The notes under the pieces were generated by a model, which was not told the origin of the DNA, made no database searches, and saw nothing but the letters and a program-made list of their open reading frames with translations. The position numbers were made by a program, and so were the translations under genes. A stretch of DNA of 64,000 nt from Cladopsammia gracilis. Lineage: Eukaryota > Cnidaria > Anthozoa > Scleractinia > Dendrophylliidae. The stretch is from the NCBI GenBank assembly GCA_022457155.1, contig JAJGOT010000526.1, positions 386,001 through 450,000 on the forward strand, in the 5' to 3' direction. Shown here piece by piece: positions 19,011 through 29,819 of the stretch; the stretch's first letter is position 1; the number at the start of each line of letters is the position of its first letter.

Positions 19011-19621
19011 CTGAGAATGTGAAAAAAAGCTATTGTCGACACAAAACATCTTACATGTATTCTACTAATGGGACAGTATCCTTCATGAGGGAAATAACTA
19101 TTTACAAGGCGTAAAAAAACAATCATAAAAGAAGGTAATCTGTTGTGATACCTAACGAGGAGTCAGGACAGTTACTGCTACCCTCGTGCGACCTTAGTCC
19201 AGTGAAGTTCAGTTCCATTATTCCACAGGGAGAGCGATACATAGACCCACTTACCTCAAGTATTATCTCTGCTAATATTTATTATTGTTCCTTTTATCCA
19301 TCCCGTTTCCTTTTTCTTTCTTTGTTTACATAAAACGGAAGATGTGATAGTAATGATTTCATATGATTGTAACTCATAAAACATTATTTTAACGGGCCAG
19401 TTGGCATCATAACTATGATTCATATCACCATTGCATCATCATAAGAATCATCGCGGATGATTCATTAGCGTCAATTCCTGTTATATAGATGGAGGTTTTG
19501 TTCAAGTAAATATAAAAGATACAATGCTAGAATATTGTACGTTTTCACAACTGAAGAAAAACTTGATTTGAGTTCACTGGTTGTCAACAGATCATTTTCT
19601 TTCGTACCTGTAAAGCTTTAG

Positions 19622-20293
19622 CAGGGGCGGATCCAGGGGAAGAGGGAAGGGGTTGTTACCTCCCTTTGAGCAGCAGCATTTAAAAAAAATTGTTTGATTC
19701 TTCAATTGTCTGTCCTTTGTAGTTCATAAAAATAATAGAATAGAATGTTTTATACGTAGTTGTTTCACTTCCACCAATTGACTGATTGTCAAGTTAAGAA
19801 TCAAAACATCCATCGTCTTCTCTTCTTTGTATGCAGCCTACCAATCAGTAGTGCGGAAGCTGAACAGTCCTTTTCACTCATGAAACAGGTCACGACCTGC
19901 TCTAGAACAACGATGTCTGAAGGGTGCTTCTCAAATCTCGCTGTTAATTTGCTATGCATTACTCTGAGAGATTCGAGGCAGACAAGATATGGGAGGGCTT
20001 TGTAAAACCTCAACCAGGAAGACTCCGTTTCAGGCTACATTGTTCGATTAAAGAGGTATGTAAAATAAACGATAAATAACTATCGTTACTGCTATCCCTT
20101 TTAATCATGCAATGTTGTTTTTGGTTTTCTTGCGGAGTCTCAGGAATGTTGGAAATTGCGTTCAGAGGGTAATTTTCAGGACCCCACTAGAAACTCGCGC
20201 CTACGGCGCTCGGCGCTCGCCGTCAACGCCCATGGCGTGGAAAGTTATTAAGGTGTAGAACTCTCCTTTCAGAAATTCGTGGATCCGCCCCTG
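19622..20293 (+). mobile_element. hAT-family transposon remnant with transposase dimerisation domain
   Basis: Terminal inverted repeats CAGGGGCGGATCCA.../...TGGATCCGCCCCTG, flanked by a 5-bp direct repeat TTTAG (19617-19621 and 20294-20298). Inside, 19760-20005 encodes a C-terminal hAT dimerisation-like segment (LPISSAEAEQSFSLMKQ, then TTMSEGCFSNLAV). It is 672 bp long, so internally deleted. It inserted in a cadherin intron. Confidence 0.8.
19836..20005 (+). pseudogene. hAT transposase C-terminal (dimerisation) fragment
   Basis: SSAEAEQSF plus SRTTMSEGCFSNLAVNLL match the conserved hAT C-terminal dimerisation motif. The N-terminal catalytic part is absent. Confidence 0.7.
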
Positions 20294-20301
20294 TTTAGTA
20301 A

Positions 20302-20566
20302 TACCGTATTTTCTCGATTAAACGCCGGGCCCCGAATAAACGCCGGGTATAATAGAGGAAGTTGTAAGTAAGCCCCTCAATCGTTTATTTGTGGTATAAT
20401 AAACTTAACATTTAAGGGCAAGGTACACGGCTGCCAAGAAAAACGAATAATAACCCTTTCTTAAAAAATGGCGGGAGTGAAAAAAACTGCTGATTCAAAG
20501 AAACGCCGGGTCCACTAGGCCAAGTTTGAAATAAACGCTGGGGGCGTTTAATTGAGAAAATACGGT
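20302..20566. mobile_element. MITE with TACCGTATTTTCTCGATTAA termini and TA target site
   Basis: Inverted ends TACCGTATTTTCTCGATTAA... and ...TTAATTGAGAAAATACGGTA, 265 bp, flanked by TA. Internal GAATAAACGCCGGG-type motifs recur. The TA target suggests a Tc1/mariner-type mobiliser; it is non-coding. Confidence 0.7.
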
Positions 20567-20634
20567 ATAATGATTTTCTTTCCTAGAGGAATCTCAAGCG
20601 TTTTAAGATTAAAGATCACACGGACACCACTTAC

Positions 20635-21599
20635 CCGTTCGTTGTTCTGTGCTAGGCGTGGTTTTAGCTACAACACGAAGATAAACAAAGCAAACATGCG
20701 TCCCGATTTCATCCATGGCTCTGACAGTAATATTACAAACAGCACCCCAATGTAGATTTGTTCCACTGTAGACACCTCCATCATGGTCTATAACAAGATC
20801 ACTGCAAACTTCCACGTTATTTTCGATAACGATAGAATACGTTATATTAGCTTTTGATCCGTAGTCATTATCGGAGAAGGCTGGCACACGAAACAGTTGT
20901 TGGGTTGTTGAATGGGGCGGCTCTTGCAAGGTAACTTTTATTTCACATTCTTTTTCTACGGTTATAGAAACGTTCGTAAACGATTCTAAACTCGGAATAC
21001 CATTATCAGATGACTTGACACGAAGCTCGTAATTCTTTTTCATTTTGTAATCTAACGGTTTCTGGAGAAAAATCTTGCCATTTCCTGCATTGGCACTGAA
21101 CGTGCTGTCGCTATTTCCGCTAACGATGCTATAAGACAATCCACTGTTTTCTCCAGAGTTATAAAACAATCCACTGTTTTCTTCAGAGTTATAAAACGAT
21201 CCACAGTTTTCTCCAGACTTGTCCTTGTCTGTGGCCGACACTTGAATGATAGGTTCGCCGACAGGAGCTGTTTCTGAAATGTGTTTTCTGTAGCTTTGTC
21301 GATCAAAAACTGGAGGAAATTCGTTCACACCTTCTACTTTTATGAATATCTTGGTGGTTATTGGAAACTTTCCATCCGTTGCGTTAATAGGTAGAGTCAC
21401 TTCACTTGTGTTCTCACGATCCAGGTTTCCAATGACAGTAATGTTCCCGGATGAAGCATCAATGGAAAACTTTTCCCCATACTCACTTGGCAGCAAAGAG
21501 TAAGTTATGATGGAGTTGTTGCCATAGTCTGCATCGGTGGATTTTACTTGGAATATAACAGTGCCATTTGCCACGTTTTCCTTAACACATGTCTTATTT
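20635..21599 (-). CDS. Cadherin-family gene, large ectodomain exon
   Basis: 965-nt minus-strand exon between acceptor TTTTGATTATAG and donor GTAAGTGG, entering with one base and leaving with one base. It encodes a cadherin repeat (QVKSTDADYGNNS, GNLDRE, ATDGK, ending with a degenerate EGVNEFPPVF in place of DxNDNxP). A second repeat (SETAPVGEPIIQVSATDKDK...) has a 10-residue insertion repeated three times (SGENSGLFYN-like). A membrane-proximal Cys-containing domain follows (CEIKV... CSDLVID... CNITVRAMDE). Calcium-binding Asp/Glu motifs of the first repeat are intact. The first ~100 residues are nearly the same as the exon at 37115-37417. Confidence 0.82.
21130..21225 (-). repeat. 30-bp tandem repeat within the cadherin coding exon
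   Basis: Three 30-bp units encoding SGEN(S/C)G(L/S)FYN-type decapeptides inside the second cadherin repeat; in frame, so a length-variable loop is expected. Confidence 0.8.
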
Positions 21600-22136
21600 C
21601 TATAATCAAAAGTGAAATAGGAAACTGTAAACCTTTACACCAGAAGAACACATATACTGTCAAGCCACAGGAAATTGACACAGCGCCGGAAATTGACTAA
21701 ACTAGGACTATTGATACTAACTTCTTGATAGGATGCTATTTGATCACAGGGTTACCCCATTTATTTTTTAGGTATCCCTTGGGTAAATACGCACACGATT
21801 GCAGAGACCAGGCTAACGACTTGACCAACGCGCCTTCACCAAGAGCATAGATACTGGTTAAAAACATTCCATCTCAGACGACGACTAGCCTGTGCATATA
21901 TAACAAGGATTGAATGCAGTTTACGACCATCCACCGGCAGCCCAAGCTCACGACGAGAGCAGCGCAGAAGGGGGATTATATTTATTAGGCCCTGGGGGGT
22001 GGGGTCGGCAAAATTATGGGGAGGTTAATTAGTTTAAGAACTCTTTTCAGGGTGGGGTACAAACTTCAACGAACAGCGGAAGGGAGGTTATTAAACGTTT
22101 ATAATAACAGAATGGGGATGTTAGTTAGTTAATCCA

Positions 22137-22330
22137 TTAGGTTCCGAGTGGAACAAAGGGCGTCGACAGTGCTGCGTCAGCGGACTCTATTTGTAGTTGT
22201 TTTCTTTGACTTGTGCAAGGTGATGTTGGTCCTTTGAGCTCCTCTTCTACTGATCTCCTCCAGGTTTTCACTGTCCTTCCCACCTTTCTTTTGCCCTGCG
22301 GATTCCATTCCAGGGCCTGCCTACAACTTG
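22137..22330 (-). pseudogene. Non-LTR retrotransposon C-terminal tail fragment
   Basis: The minus-strand frame ends with ALEWNPQGKRKVGRTVKTWR RSVEEELK-type sequence, a hallmark of the extreme C-terminus of many LINE ORF2 proteins (WxPxGKRKxGRPxxTWRR). The rest of the element is absent. Confidence 0.6.
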
Positions 22331-22939
22331 ACAGGATGAGGCTTCGTGTTGTAGCCTTCATCGCTAGAAAAGGTTTCGACCATCTGGCTCCCGGCAGGGT
22401 TTCACCAGATGGTGTCATAAAGCTCTTCGAAGAGGCGTCTTCGAGAATCGGGCTGGTTGTACTTAGCGTTGTCCTCGTTTCTGTAATCGTTTGAATCCAC
22501 TCAAGTGGTGGGTGATTGGCCCAATCAGTTTTACCAGAGACCCCGTTAGCCAGCACGTTTCGGGGTACATACAGACAGGCCTTCATGGCAACCGCAGCGG
22601 TCCGGGAAGATTAACCTCCCACCATGCATCACCCTGCCTAGCAATCCCCTACTTTGCCTGTTTCCACCTCCTTCGACATGGACGTGGGGATTGGCTTTTA
22701 GGAGGCGAATGGGGATGTAGTTTTCCCTAATCTGTCTGACTGAAGTCCGTCTTATGTTTAAAAAATAAGGGTTACCTCAATTAGATTACAATCTATACTT
22801 GGTGCTTCTTTGGGCGGATTCTGTAACTATTGCAGCTGCCTTATAAGATCATTGTCCGCGCAGATAAGTTCTTCACCGGGAATTTGTCGCATTTTCATAG
22901 ATATCCTTATATTTTGCCGATTCACTAATACATATAGAT

Positions 22940-23480
22940 AGGTCGGAAGCACAAGAATTCAGCTTGACTGAATTTGAGCACGTTTTATAAACATTTCTCC
23001 CAAACTAACGAGAACTCAAAGAAAAAGTCAATCACAAATTGATATCAACATAAATTCCCATCGAAAAATGTAATTTATTTTATCCTTAAATCCCTCGGCT
23101 GCTTGGAAATTCTTTAAAACTCCGCTTCTTCGGTTCTGACTTCCGAGGAAATATCGCCCGCATTGATAAAAACGTATGAAGTTCCTTGAAGCAAGATTTT
23201 ATCCCTTAATGCTCTTCTTTTTCGACTATAGCGGCTTCTGAGTACTCTTTAAAGCTATGTCTTTCCATTTTAAAAATTTTAAATGTGTGTTATTATTCCG
23301 ATAAGACGAAAACTATGGTTTTGAAAACCAAGCACTTGCGCGACATCGTACGCGCCCGCGAGCTAACCCTGCACGACGTCCTACGCGCCCGCGAAACATT
23401 TCGCTAGCCCTGGCCATGCATGAAAAATGACGGGCATGGTTCTATGAGTATGGAGCTCCATGAATTTATGGCTACTCACA
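22940..23480. repeat. Dispersed repeat copy (pair with 24325-24990)
   Basis: TGACTGAATTT(G/A)AGCACGTTTT...CCGCATTGATAAAAACGTATGA and the GC-rich ACGCGCCCGCGA...AAATGACGGGCATGG tail recur at 24325-24990. Parts recur at 31880-31960 and, inverted, at 36640-36780. Confidence 0.75.
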
Positions 23481-23541
23481 TCTTGAGCTTGAGTTGCCTG
23501 TGACTTTACTTTCCATCTTCGTAATCTTAACTGGTCAGTAA

Positions 23542-23661
23542 GGCCCAGTTCAAACGTCGAACTTCACATGTGCCGAACCTAATGCAAATTAGCAAGAACA
23601 ATAGATTTTGCTCATTTGCATTAGGTTCGGCACATGTGAAGTTCGACGTTTGAACTGGGCC
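23542..23661. mobile_element. 120-bp hairpin MITE, Harbinger-like, TAA target site (copy 1)
   Basis: Near-perfect palindrome with ends GGCCCAGTTCAAACGTCGAA and its complement, flanked by TAA at 23539-23541 and 23662-23664. The same element is at 27873-27992. The TAA duplication and GGCCC ends suggest mobilisation by a PIF/Harbinger-type transposase. Confidence 0.85.
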
Positions 23662-23711
23662 TAAAACCAAGAGAAAACGAGGGCCGAGCCTAACAGCGTA
23701 GCTCTCTGAAC

Positions 23712-24034
23712 AGAAAACTGATGATAAGCTTAACTAAGGTGAAAGGTCGGAAGCACAAGAATTAAGATTGACGACCGGGCTATTTTTCAATTTTGGCAAT
23801 TCTCAAAAACAGTATTACGCGACCGTCTGCACAGTACATTTAGACCGTACAAAAGTTCACAAAAACAACTTTTTCTCCTGCTAGAATAACTAGTTTTCCG
23901 AATAAAATACACCTGTTGCGTATGAAAAATTGCCCGAGAAACTGATTTGGAAATCACAATTGCAAAAAATACACAAACATCTTTGCATAAGGCGACGCGA
24001 GTGAAGATAGAACTAGAAAATCCAAGTCTTGTCT

Positions 24035-24089
<55 letters not shown>

Positions 24090-24302
24090 TTTATACAGGT
24101 AGCCCACTCGCCATGGCGGTTTTCAGTGGGGCCCTGCAAATTATAAATTTTAAAATTGTTACATAAAATAGCTTTTCAACCTATGTAATGAATGAACAAA
24201 CACGTAAAATGGACAACACACTCTTCTTTCGAAAAATTTATTCAAATCTCCATAAGTTTATGTTTAAAAGCAAAACGCGTACCATTTATAGCGCATCGAT
24301 GC
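23712..24302. repeat. Dispersed repeat, copy 2 (pair with 15476-15965)
   Basis: Same sequence as 15476-15965 with an inserted segment at about 24030-24145 that holds the AAT microsatellite and TATTTATACAGGTAGCCCAC... Confidence 0.8.
24037..24090. repeat. (AAT)n microsatellite
   Basis: About 17 AAT units; the poly-Tyr and poly-Ile frames across it are artefacts. Confidence 0.95.
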
Positions 24303-24324
24303 CGAGCTGTCTTCGATGAAAATC

Positions 24325-24990
24325 AAGAAATCGATACGACTGAATTTAAGCACGTTTTATAAACAATTCTCCAAAACTAACGAGAACACAAAGAAAAAGT
24401 CAATCAGATTGATATCAACATAAATTCCCATCGAAAAATATAATTTGTTTTACCTTTAAGTCCATCGACTTTAAATCTCCGCTTCTTCGGTTCTTAAATC
24501 CCAAAAACAAACATCTCCCGCATTGCTCCCGCATTGATAAAAACGTATGAAGTTCCTCGAAGCAAGATTTTATCCCTGAAAGCTCTTCTTTTTCCACTAT
24601 AACGGCTTCTGAGTATCTCTTAATTAGTATCCCTGTCTTGAGTAGCAAACCGCGAAAATATGCGGGTAAAAACGACTTTGCAACCTCTTTTCTCCGCTGA
24701 ACACAACAAGAGTCTTTGCTACAGCAGTGACGTGACAACGGTCATGTAGCCGCGCGAAAAACAAAGCCTCGCTTTGGTATCAAAATTGCAAAGATCCCGG
24801 ATGTTGCGTGACGTCATACGCGCATGTTTTGCGACGTTATACGCGCCCGCGAGCTAGTCCTGCCTTGCATGTTACCGACGCACGCCCGCGAAACATTCCG
24901 CTAACCGTCACAATGAAAAATGACGGGCATGGGTTCTATGAGTATGGAGCTACGAGAGCTCCGCTATCAAGTAGATGGAGTTCTAAATCA
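24325..24990. repeat. Dispersed repeat copy (pair with 22940-23480)
   Basis: See 22940-23480. The two copies are in the same orientation about 1.4 kb apart. Confidence 0.75.
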
Positions 24991-25213
24991 ACGGCTCCTA
25001 TGAGCCAACTCGTGATATGGAACGGTCTTTTTATCCTGAGTGGATGGCGGACGGGGAGTCAATTTGTTGAAGTTCATATAAAACAAAATATTTTCTGAAA
25101 ACGATTAAAACATCTTAATGTGACATAAATATACATTCTGTAAACAAGAAATTTTCTAATTTGTATGTATTTACACTATGTCCCCAAATTAGTATGGGAT
25201 TCTCCCAGGCGAT

Positions 25214-25258
25214 ATAGATCTGTCTGTCTGTCTGTCTGTCAGTCTATCTATCGATCTG
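25214..25258. repeat. (CTGT)n/(CTAT)n microsatellite
   Basis: Tandem CTGTCTGT then CTATCTAT units. Confidence 0.9.
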
Positions 25259-25264
25259 TGTGAC

Positions 25265-25460
25265 TTTTTGATTCAGGCGTAGGAACGGAACCCAAACGCT
25301 TATTATTTTGAAACGGAATACGCTTATTTGTAAACTGTTAAATGTTAACTTTACTTTCAATTTATAGTACACTTTAATTCCAGTTTACAAATAAGCGTAT
25401 TCAGTTTACAAACAAGCGTATTCAGTTTACAAATAAGCGTATGGGTTCCCTATGATCGGT
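25265..25460. repeat. Short inverted/direct repeats with AAATAAGCGTAT motif
   Basis: TACGCTTATTTGTAAACTG is present once and its complement CAGTTTACAAATAAGCGTAT three times in tandem (about 25380-25442); outer GGAACCCAAACGC/GCGTATGGGTTCC ends pair. Likely a foldback element. Confidence 0.6.
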
Positions 25461-25569
25461 CTAAGCTTTTTGTTGTTTCACAGAGCAGTCAAAGAATTAC
25501 CCTGGGGACCAGAGGTTCTCTCGCGGAACACTGTCGTGAAAAGTGGGGGACAGCTTTTTTCGCGGCTAA

Positions 25570-26906
25570 AATATAAGAGACAGAAGAGGCGTGTAATATG
25601 AGAGAGATGAGAGCGGGAGAAAAGCCTCTGGCACCCAGGGTAATATAAGAGACATAAGAGGCGTGTAATATGAGAGAGATGAGAGCGCGAGAAAAGCCTC
25701 TGGCACCCAGGGTAATATAAGAGACATAAGAGGCGTGTAATATGAGAGAGATGAGAGCGCGAGAAAAGCCTCTGGCACCCAGGGTAATATAAGAGACATA
25801 AGAGGTGTGTAATATGAGAGAGATGAGAGCGTGAGAAAAGTCCCTGGCACCCAGGGTAATATAAGAGACATAAGAGGCGTGTAATATGAGAGAGATGAGA
25901 GAGCGGGAAAAGCCTCTGGCACCCAGGGTAATGTAAGAGACATAAGAGGTGTGTAACATGAGAGAGATGAGAGCGTGAGAAAAGCCTCCGGCACCCAGGG
26001 TAATGTAAGAGACATAAGAAGCGTGTAACATGAGAGAGATGAGAGCGTGAGAAAAGTCCCTGGCACCTAGGGTAATATAAGACAGAAGAGGCGTGTAATA
26101 TGAGAGAGATGAGAGCGTGAGAAAAGTCCCTGGCACCCAGGGTAATATAAGAGACATAAGAAGCGTGTAATGTGAGAGAGATGAGAGCGTGGGAAAAGCC
26201 TCTGGCACCCAGGGTAATATAAGAGACAGAAGAGGTGTGTAATATGAGAGAGATGAGAGCGTGGGAAAAGCCTCTGGCACCCAGGGTAATATAAGAGACA
26301 TAAGAGGCGTGTAATATGAGAGAGATGAGAGCACGAGAAAAGCCTCTGGCACCCAGGGTAATATAAGAGACATAAGAGGCGTGTAATATGAGAGAGATGT
26401 GAGCGGGAGAAAAGCCTCTGGCACCCAGGGTGATATAAGCGACATAAGAAGCGTGTAATATGAGAGAGATGTGAGCGAGAGAAAAGCCTCTGGCACCCAG
26501 GGTGATATAAGCGACATAAGAAGCGTGTAATATGAGAGAGATGTGAGCGAGAGAAAAGCCTCTGGCACCCAGGGTGATATAAGCGACATAAGAGGCGTGT
26601 AATACGAGAGAGATGTGAGCGCGAGAAAAGTCTCTGGCACCCAGGGTAATATAAGAGACAGAAGAGGCGTGTAATATGAGAGAGATGAGAGCGTGAGAAA
26701 AGTCTCTGGCACCCAGGTTAATATAAGAAACATAAGAGGCGTGTAATATGAGAGAGATGAGAGCACGAGAAAAGCCTCTGGCACCCATGGTAATATAAGA
26801 GACATAAGAGGTGTGTAATATGAGAGAGATGAGAGCGCGAGAAAGGCCTCTGGCACCCATGGTAATATAAGAGACATAAGAGGTGTGTAATATGAGAGAG
26901 ATGAGT
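25570..26906. repeat. 72-bp satellite, block 1 (~18.6 units)
   Basis: The unit is about 72 bp, containing GTGTAATATGAGAGAGATGA and GCCTCTGGCACCCAGGGTAA. Because 72 is a multiple of 3 and the unit lacks stops in more than one minus-strand frame, very long parallel frames (up to ~475 codons, repeating LILHASYVSYITLGARGFS) appear. These are repeat artefacts, not genes. Confidence 0.95.
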
Positions 26907-26924
26907 AGTATAGGGCCATTAGAT

Positions 26925-27110
26925 TTAAGCCTTGTTACGGATTAGGTGGATTAGGTGCCTATGGATTAGGTGAATTAGGTGCCTAGTCAATGACGTCACA
27001 ATTTACCTTTCCGCATACTAATTTGGATTAGGTGCCTAGTAAGTGCCTAGGTGCCTAGGTGATGACGTCACAATACGCCTTCCTGCATACCAATTTGGAT
27101 TTCCTGCATA
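26925..27110. repeat. Imperfect tandem duplication with TAGGTGCCTA motif
   Basis: Two ~75-bp copies of GGATTAGGTGCCTA...TGACGTCACAAT...CTGCATACCAATTTGGATT. Confidence 0.7.
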
Positions 27111-27157
27111 TGTAATAAACTGCCAATACCTATACCTATTCCTTTTGTTATTCTGAA

Positions 27158-27773
27158 ACAATAGAAACAATTGACCGGCCCAAACTTGCCCGCTCTATTC
27201 CAACTCACTTCAAAACAAAACACAACTGACACATATATTTTACAGACATAAAGCAAAACAACATGCCTTGACCAGGACTCGAACCTGGGTTACTGCGGCC
27301 ACAACGCAGTGTCTTAACCACTAGACCATCAAAGCTGTGGATATTATAACCGAATGAAACTAATAAGAGGGTTCCGAAACATTCAAGTTTAGAAGCAAAT
27401 AAATTGCACAGTATAACAAACCGCTTTTTACTTTACTAAGATCCGCAACATTCTCATTGCCGCTTCATCGCTAGACTATATCGATTTTCAGTTTCTCAGC
27501 CATCACCCACTTTAAGTTTTAATTTCTTTTCCGGTAGCTTCTATGTTCAAACTTTTAATTATGCGAACTTACACTGAACTAAATTTGCATGAAAAATTAG
27601 CACCTCGGAAAAATAAACAAAGCAACCAATTACACGCGCGCGCTAAAACAATAAAAACCACACTTTGTTAAGTTCAAACTATATTTATTGATAACAAACA
27701 AGTTCATAATTATACAGACAATTTAAAAGCTTAGATGGAAAGGAACAGAGTTGATTTAGTCTTATTCATCGGG
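27158..27773. repeat. Third copy of the tRNA-bearing long repeat
   Basis: Direct-orientation copy of 5364-5990, slightly more diverged, carrying a complete tRNA-His. It leads inward into a different viral gene (27762-28385), so it is a related but distinct element end. Confidence 0.85.
27265..27335 (-). tRNA. tRNA-His (anticodon GUG), second intact copy
   Basis: Identical 71-nt cloverleaf to 5470-5540, with GTG anticodon and paired acceptor, D, anticodon and T arms. Confidence 0.87.
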
Positions 27774-28385
27774 AAGAGCTTGTTTGACAAACAATCGATT
27801 GAGTAAGAATTTTCGCTTATCGATGGCAAGTTCTGTCGATTCGAGCCAATCAAATCCCTCTGTGTCTTTTAAGGCCCGGTTCAAACGTCGAACTTCACAT
27901 GTGCCGAACCTAATGCAAATGAGAAAAATCTATTGTTCTTGCCCATTTGCATTAGGTTCGGCACATGTGAAGTTCGACGTTTGAACCGGGCCTAACTCTT
28001 GCTGGGTTTGAATAACTTTTCGAAAGGTCGAATCTTTCTTCATAGCACGCATCCATTGTAGATTATCTAAGAGTATTTTTCTCAGTTCCTTTCTATAAAC
28101 AGGAAGCAAGGCATTTTCAGTTTTAATGCGAGCCACGTTGTGTGAATCTCCGTTTTGCTCGTATTCATTGATCAAAGCGCTGAACTCGGCTTCGTGGCGA
28201 CTAAAAGCTTCATCTTGAATACGCGACCAAGGATCTATCTCCTCTTTCTCTTCTTGGGAAGATTCCATTTCTTCGCTAGATTGAGAGCCTTGAGATGACT
28301 GTTCGCTTTCTTGCGAGCTTTCGCTTTCTTGTGAGCTTTCGCTTTCTTCGAAATTTCCATACCCTTGTTGATAGTCGCTCCACAT
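27762..28385 (-). pseudogene. Acidic Ser/Glu-rich virus-like protein, interrupted by a MITE
   Basis: ATG at 28385. The N-terminal third is repetitive Glu/Ser/Gln (ESSQESESSQESEQSSQG). A helical domain follows (IDPWSRIQDEAFSRHEAEF, ENALLPVYRKELRKILLDNL, MKKDSTFRKVIQTQQE). The 120-bp hairpin MITE plus its 3-bp duplication sits at 27870-27992, and the natural C-terminus follows on its other side (ESTELAIDKRKFLLNRLF), stop at 27762-27764. The domain with PVYRK and RKFLLNRLF is typical of proteins in cnidarian Maverick-like elements. The MITE supplies a premature stop. The stop codon lies inside the long repeat, as for the acidic Zn gene of the second element. Confidence 0.65.
27873..27992. mobile_element. 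120-bp hairpin MITE, Harbinger-like, TAA target site (copy 2)
   Basis: Same palindrome as 23542-23661, with TAA duplications at 27870-27872 and 27993-27995. It inserted into the coding region of the virus-like gene. Confidence 0.9.
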
Positions 28386-28577
28386 CGTGATCTTTACTAC
28401 ACAAGTGCTGACAACACACTAAACTAATCTGAGCTGGTTGTGTCTTTCTTTTATATATTTCGATAGAGGCGCGGTTACACGGCAAAATCCTTACGAATTG
28501 ATTTGTGTTTTGTTTGAGAACAAAATGTTAGAATGAAATACTTTACGGATGTTCTGCGAATTCACTATAAGGTCGGA

Positions 28578-28838
28578 TTACAGGCCTGAAGCTCTGTTGG
28601 CTTTTTCGCTAGCAAAGGTTTCATCTAAAAACGATTTTACGTTTGGTTCATCTTCGTGTATGTAAATCCACTTTGTTTTTCCGTTTGAATAATGTCTTAA
28701 TTTAACTGGCCAGTAATTTCCTCCGCACCAATAGACTGTAGGACTTGGACGGGGATTGTAAGGATTTCGGGAACTTGTGTACATTTCCGCAAGACCAAAC
28801 CCTTCTGGCATGGTTTCGAGATGGGGCGATCCTTCCAA
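28578..28838 (-). CDS. Unrecognised small protein in the virus-like fragment (86 aa)
   Basis: Minus-strand frame from ATG 28838 to stop 28578. The composition is protein-like with no low complexity: RNPYNPRPSPTVYWCGGNYW, then PVKLRHYSNGKTKWIYIHED. It lies ~190 nt upstream of, and in the same direction as, the acidic virus-like gene, so it may be the next gene of that element. No family is recognised, and the upstream end may be truncated by the tandem repeat at 28870. Confidence 0.4.
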   Translation of the reverse strand: MEGSPHLETMPEGFGLAEMYTSSRNPYNPRPSPTVYWCGGNYWPVKLRHYSNGKTKWIYIHEDEPNVKSFLDETFASEKANRASGL

Positions 28839-28869
28839 GTAATTTCTAATTTTTGGGGCGCTCCTTCCA

Positions 28870-28990
28870 AGTAATTACCCCTCCTGTACCCCTCCTGTAC
28901 CCCTCCTGTACCCCACCTGTACCCCTCGTGTACCCCTCGTGTACCCCTCGTGTCCCCCTCCTGAACCCCTCCTGTACCCCGCCTGTACAG
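28870..28990. repeat. 11-bp tandem repeat (ACCCCTCCTGT)n
   Basis: About eleven imperfect 11-bp units. Confidence 0.9.
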
Positions 28991-29044
28991 GGAAGAAAGT
29001 AGATATAGAAAAGGTCCAAGCTAGATCAGTCTATGATCATCCCG

Positions 29045-29225
29045 ACAGCTATGATAAAATACAATGAAAAAATAAAAAAAATAAATAAAAAATAAAAATA
29101 ATAAAAATAAAAAAATAATAATAAAAATAAAAATAATAAAAATAATAAAAATAAATAATAAAAATAAAAATAATAAAAATAAATAATAAAAAATAAAATA
29201 AAATACAATATGATAAAATACAATG
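29045..29225. repeat. A/T-rich simple repeat (AAATAATAAAA)n
   Basis: Low-complexity AAT/AAAT run directly before the LINE fragment. Confidence 0.9.
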
Positions 29226-29767
29226 AAATCTACAATACAGCGAACTATCAGCCAGACTGGGAAAAAATTTATTTGCTGCCCTTCCAAATAACGCTAGACA
29301 CTAAATTAAGAGAATTTCAATACAAGATACTTCATAGAATTTGTTATACAAACAAAATGCTTTTCAAATTTAGAATAGTTGATTCACCGCTATGCTACTA
29401 CTGTAAGGAAGAGTTAGAGACGATAGAACATTTCTTCTTCCGGTGTGAAATTGTGTCTCTTTTTTGGAATGAAGTAAATAACATCCTAAAATCGCAAAAG
29501 CTTATTTCCGCTCCTTTCGACATAAAGGATATTTTCTTTGGACTTGTCCGTGCGATTAACAACAATGTTCTTATTAACTACATCATTCTCGAGGGTAAAT
29601 ACTTTATCTACCGTTCTAAGCTTAATAAATCCTCCCTCTCCATTAGTCTGTTTTTAGAAAAATGTAAGAGAATGTATCAAATCGAACGTTTTATTGCGAG
29701 AAGGAACAAAAACCTTTTTCTCCACAACAAAAAATGGGAGCCCTTCCTCCCTCTTTTGGAACAATAG
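29210..29767 (+). pseudogene. LINE ORF2 C-terminal fragment (Tx1/L1-like)
   Basis: 185 codons: LDTKLREFQYKILHRICYTN, then a zinc-like CYYCKEELETIEHFFFRCE (zf-RVT pattern C-x2-C...H...C) and FWNEVNNIL. This is the region downstream of the RT domain in L1/Tx1-type LINEs. RT and endonuclease are absent, as in a 5'-truncated insertion. The frame is intact to its stop. The first codons come from the AT-rich repeat and are not real protein. Confidence 0.68.
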
Positions 29768-29819
29768 CTAAAACTTTCCTTCTTTTGGTATACAAGCTAT
29801 AAGGGTTTAAGTATGTTAA

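Noticed and set aside
23787..24139. Poly-Tyr and poly-Ile frames
   Set aside because: Artefacts of the AAT microsatellite.
25478..26919. Open frames of up to 476 codons on the minus strand with a 24-residue periodic peptide
   Set aside because: They are produced by a 72-bp satellite without stops in several frames at once; several frames are equally open, so there is no coding-specific signal.
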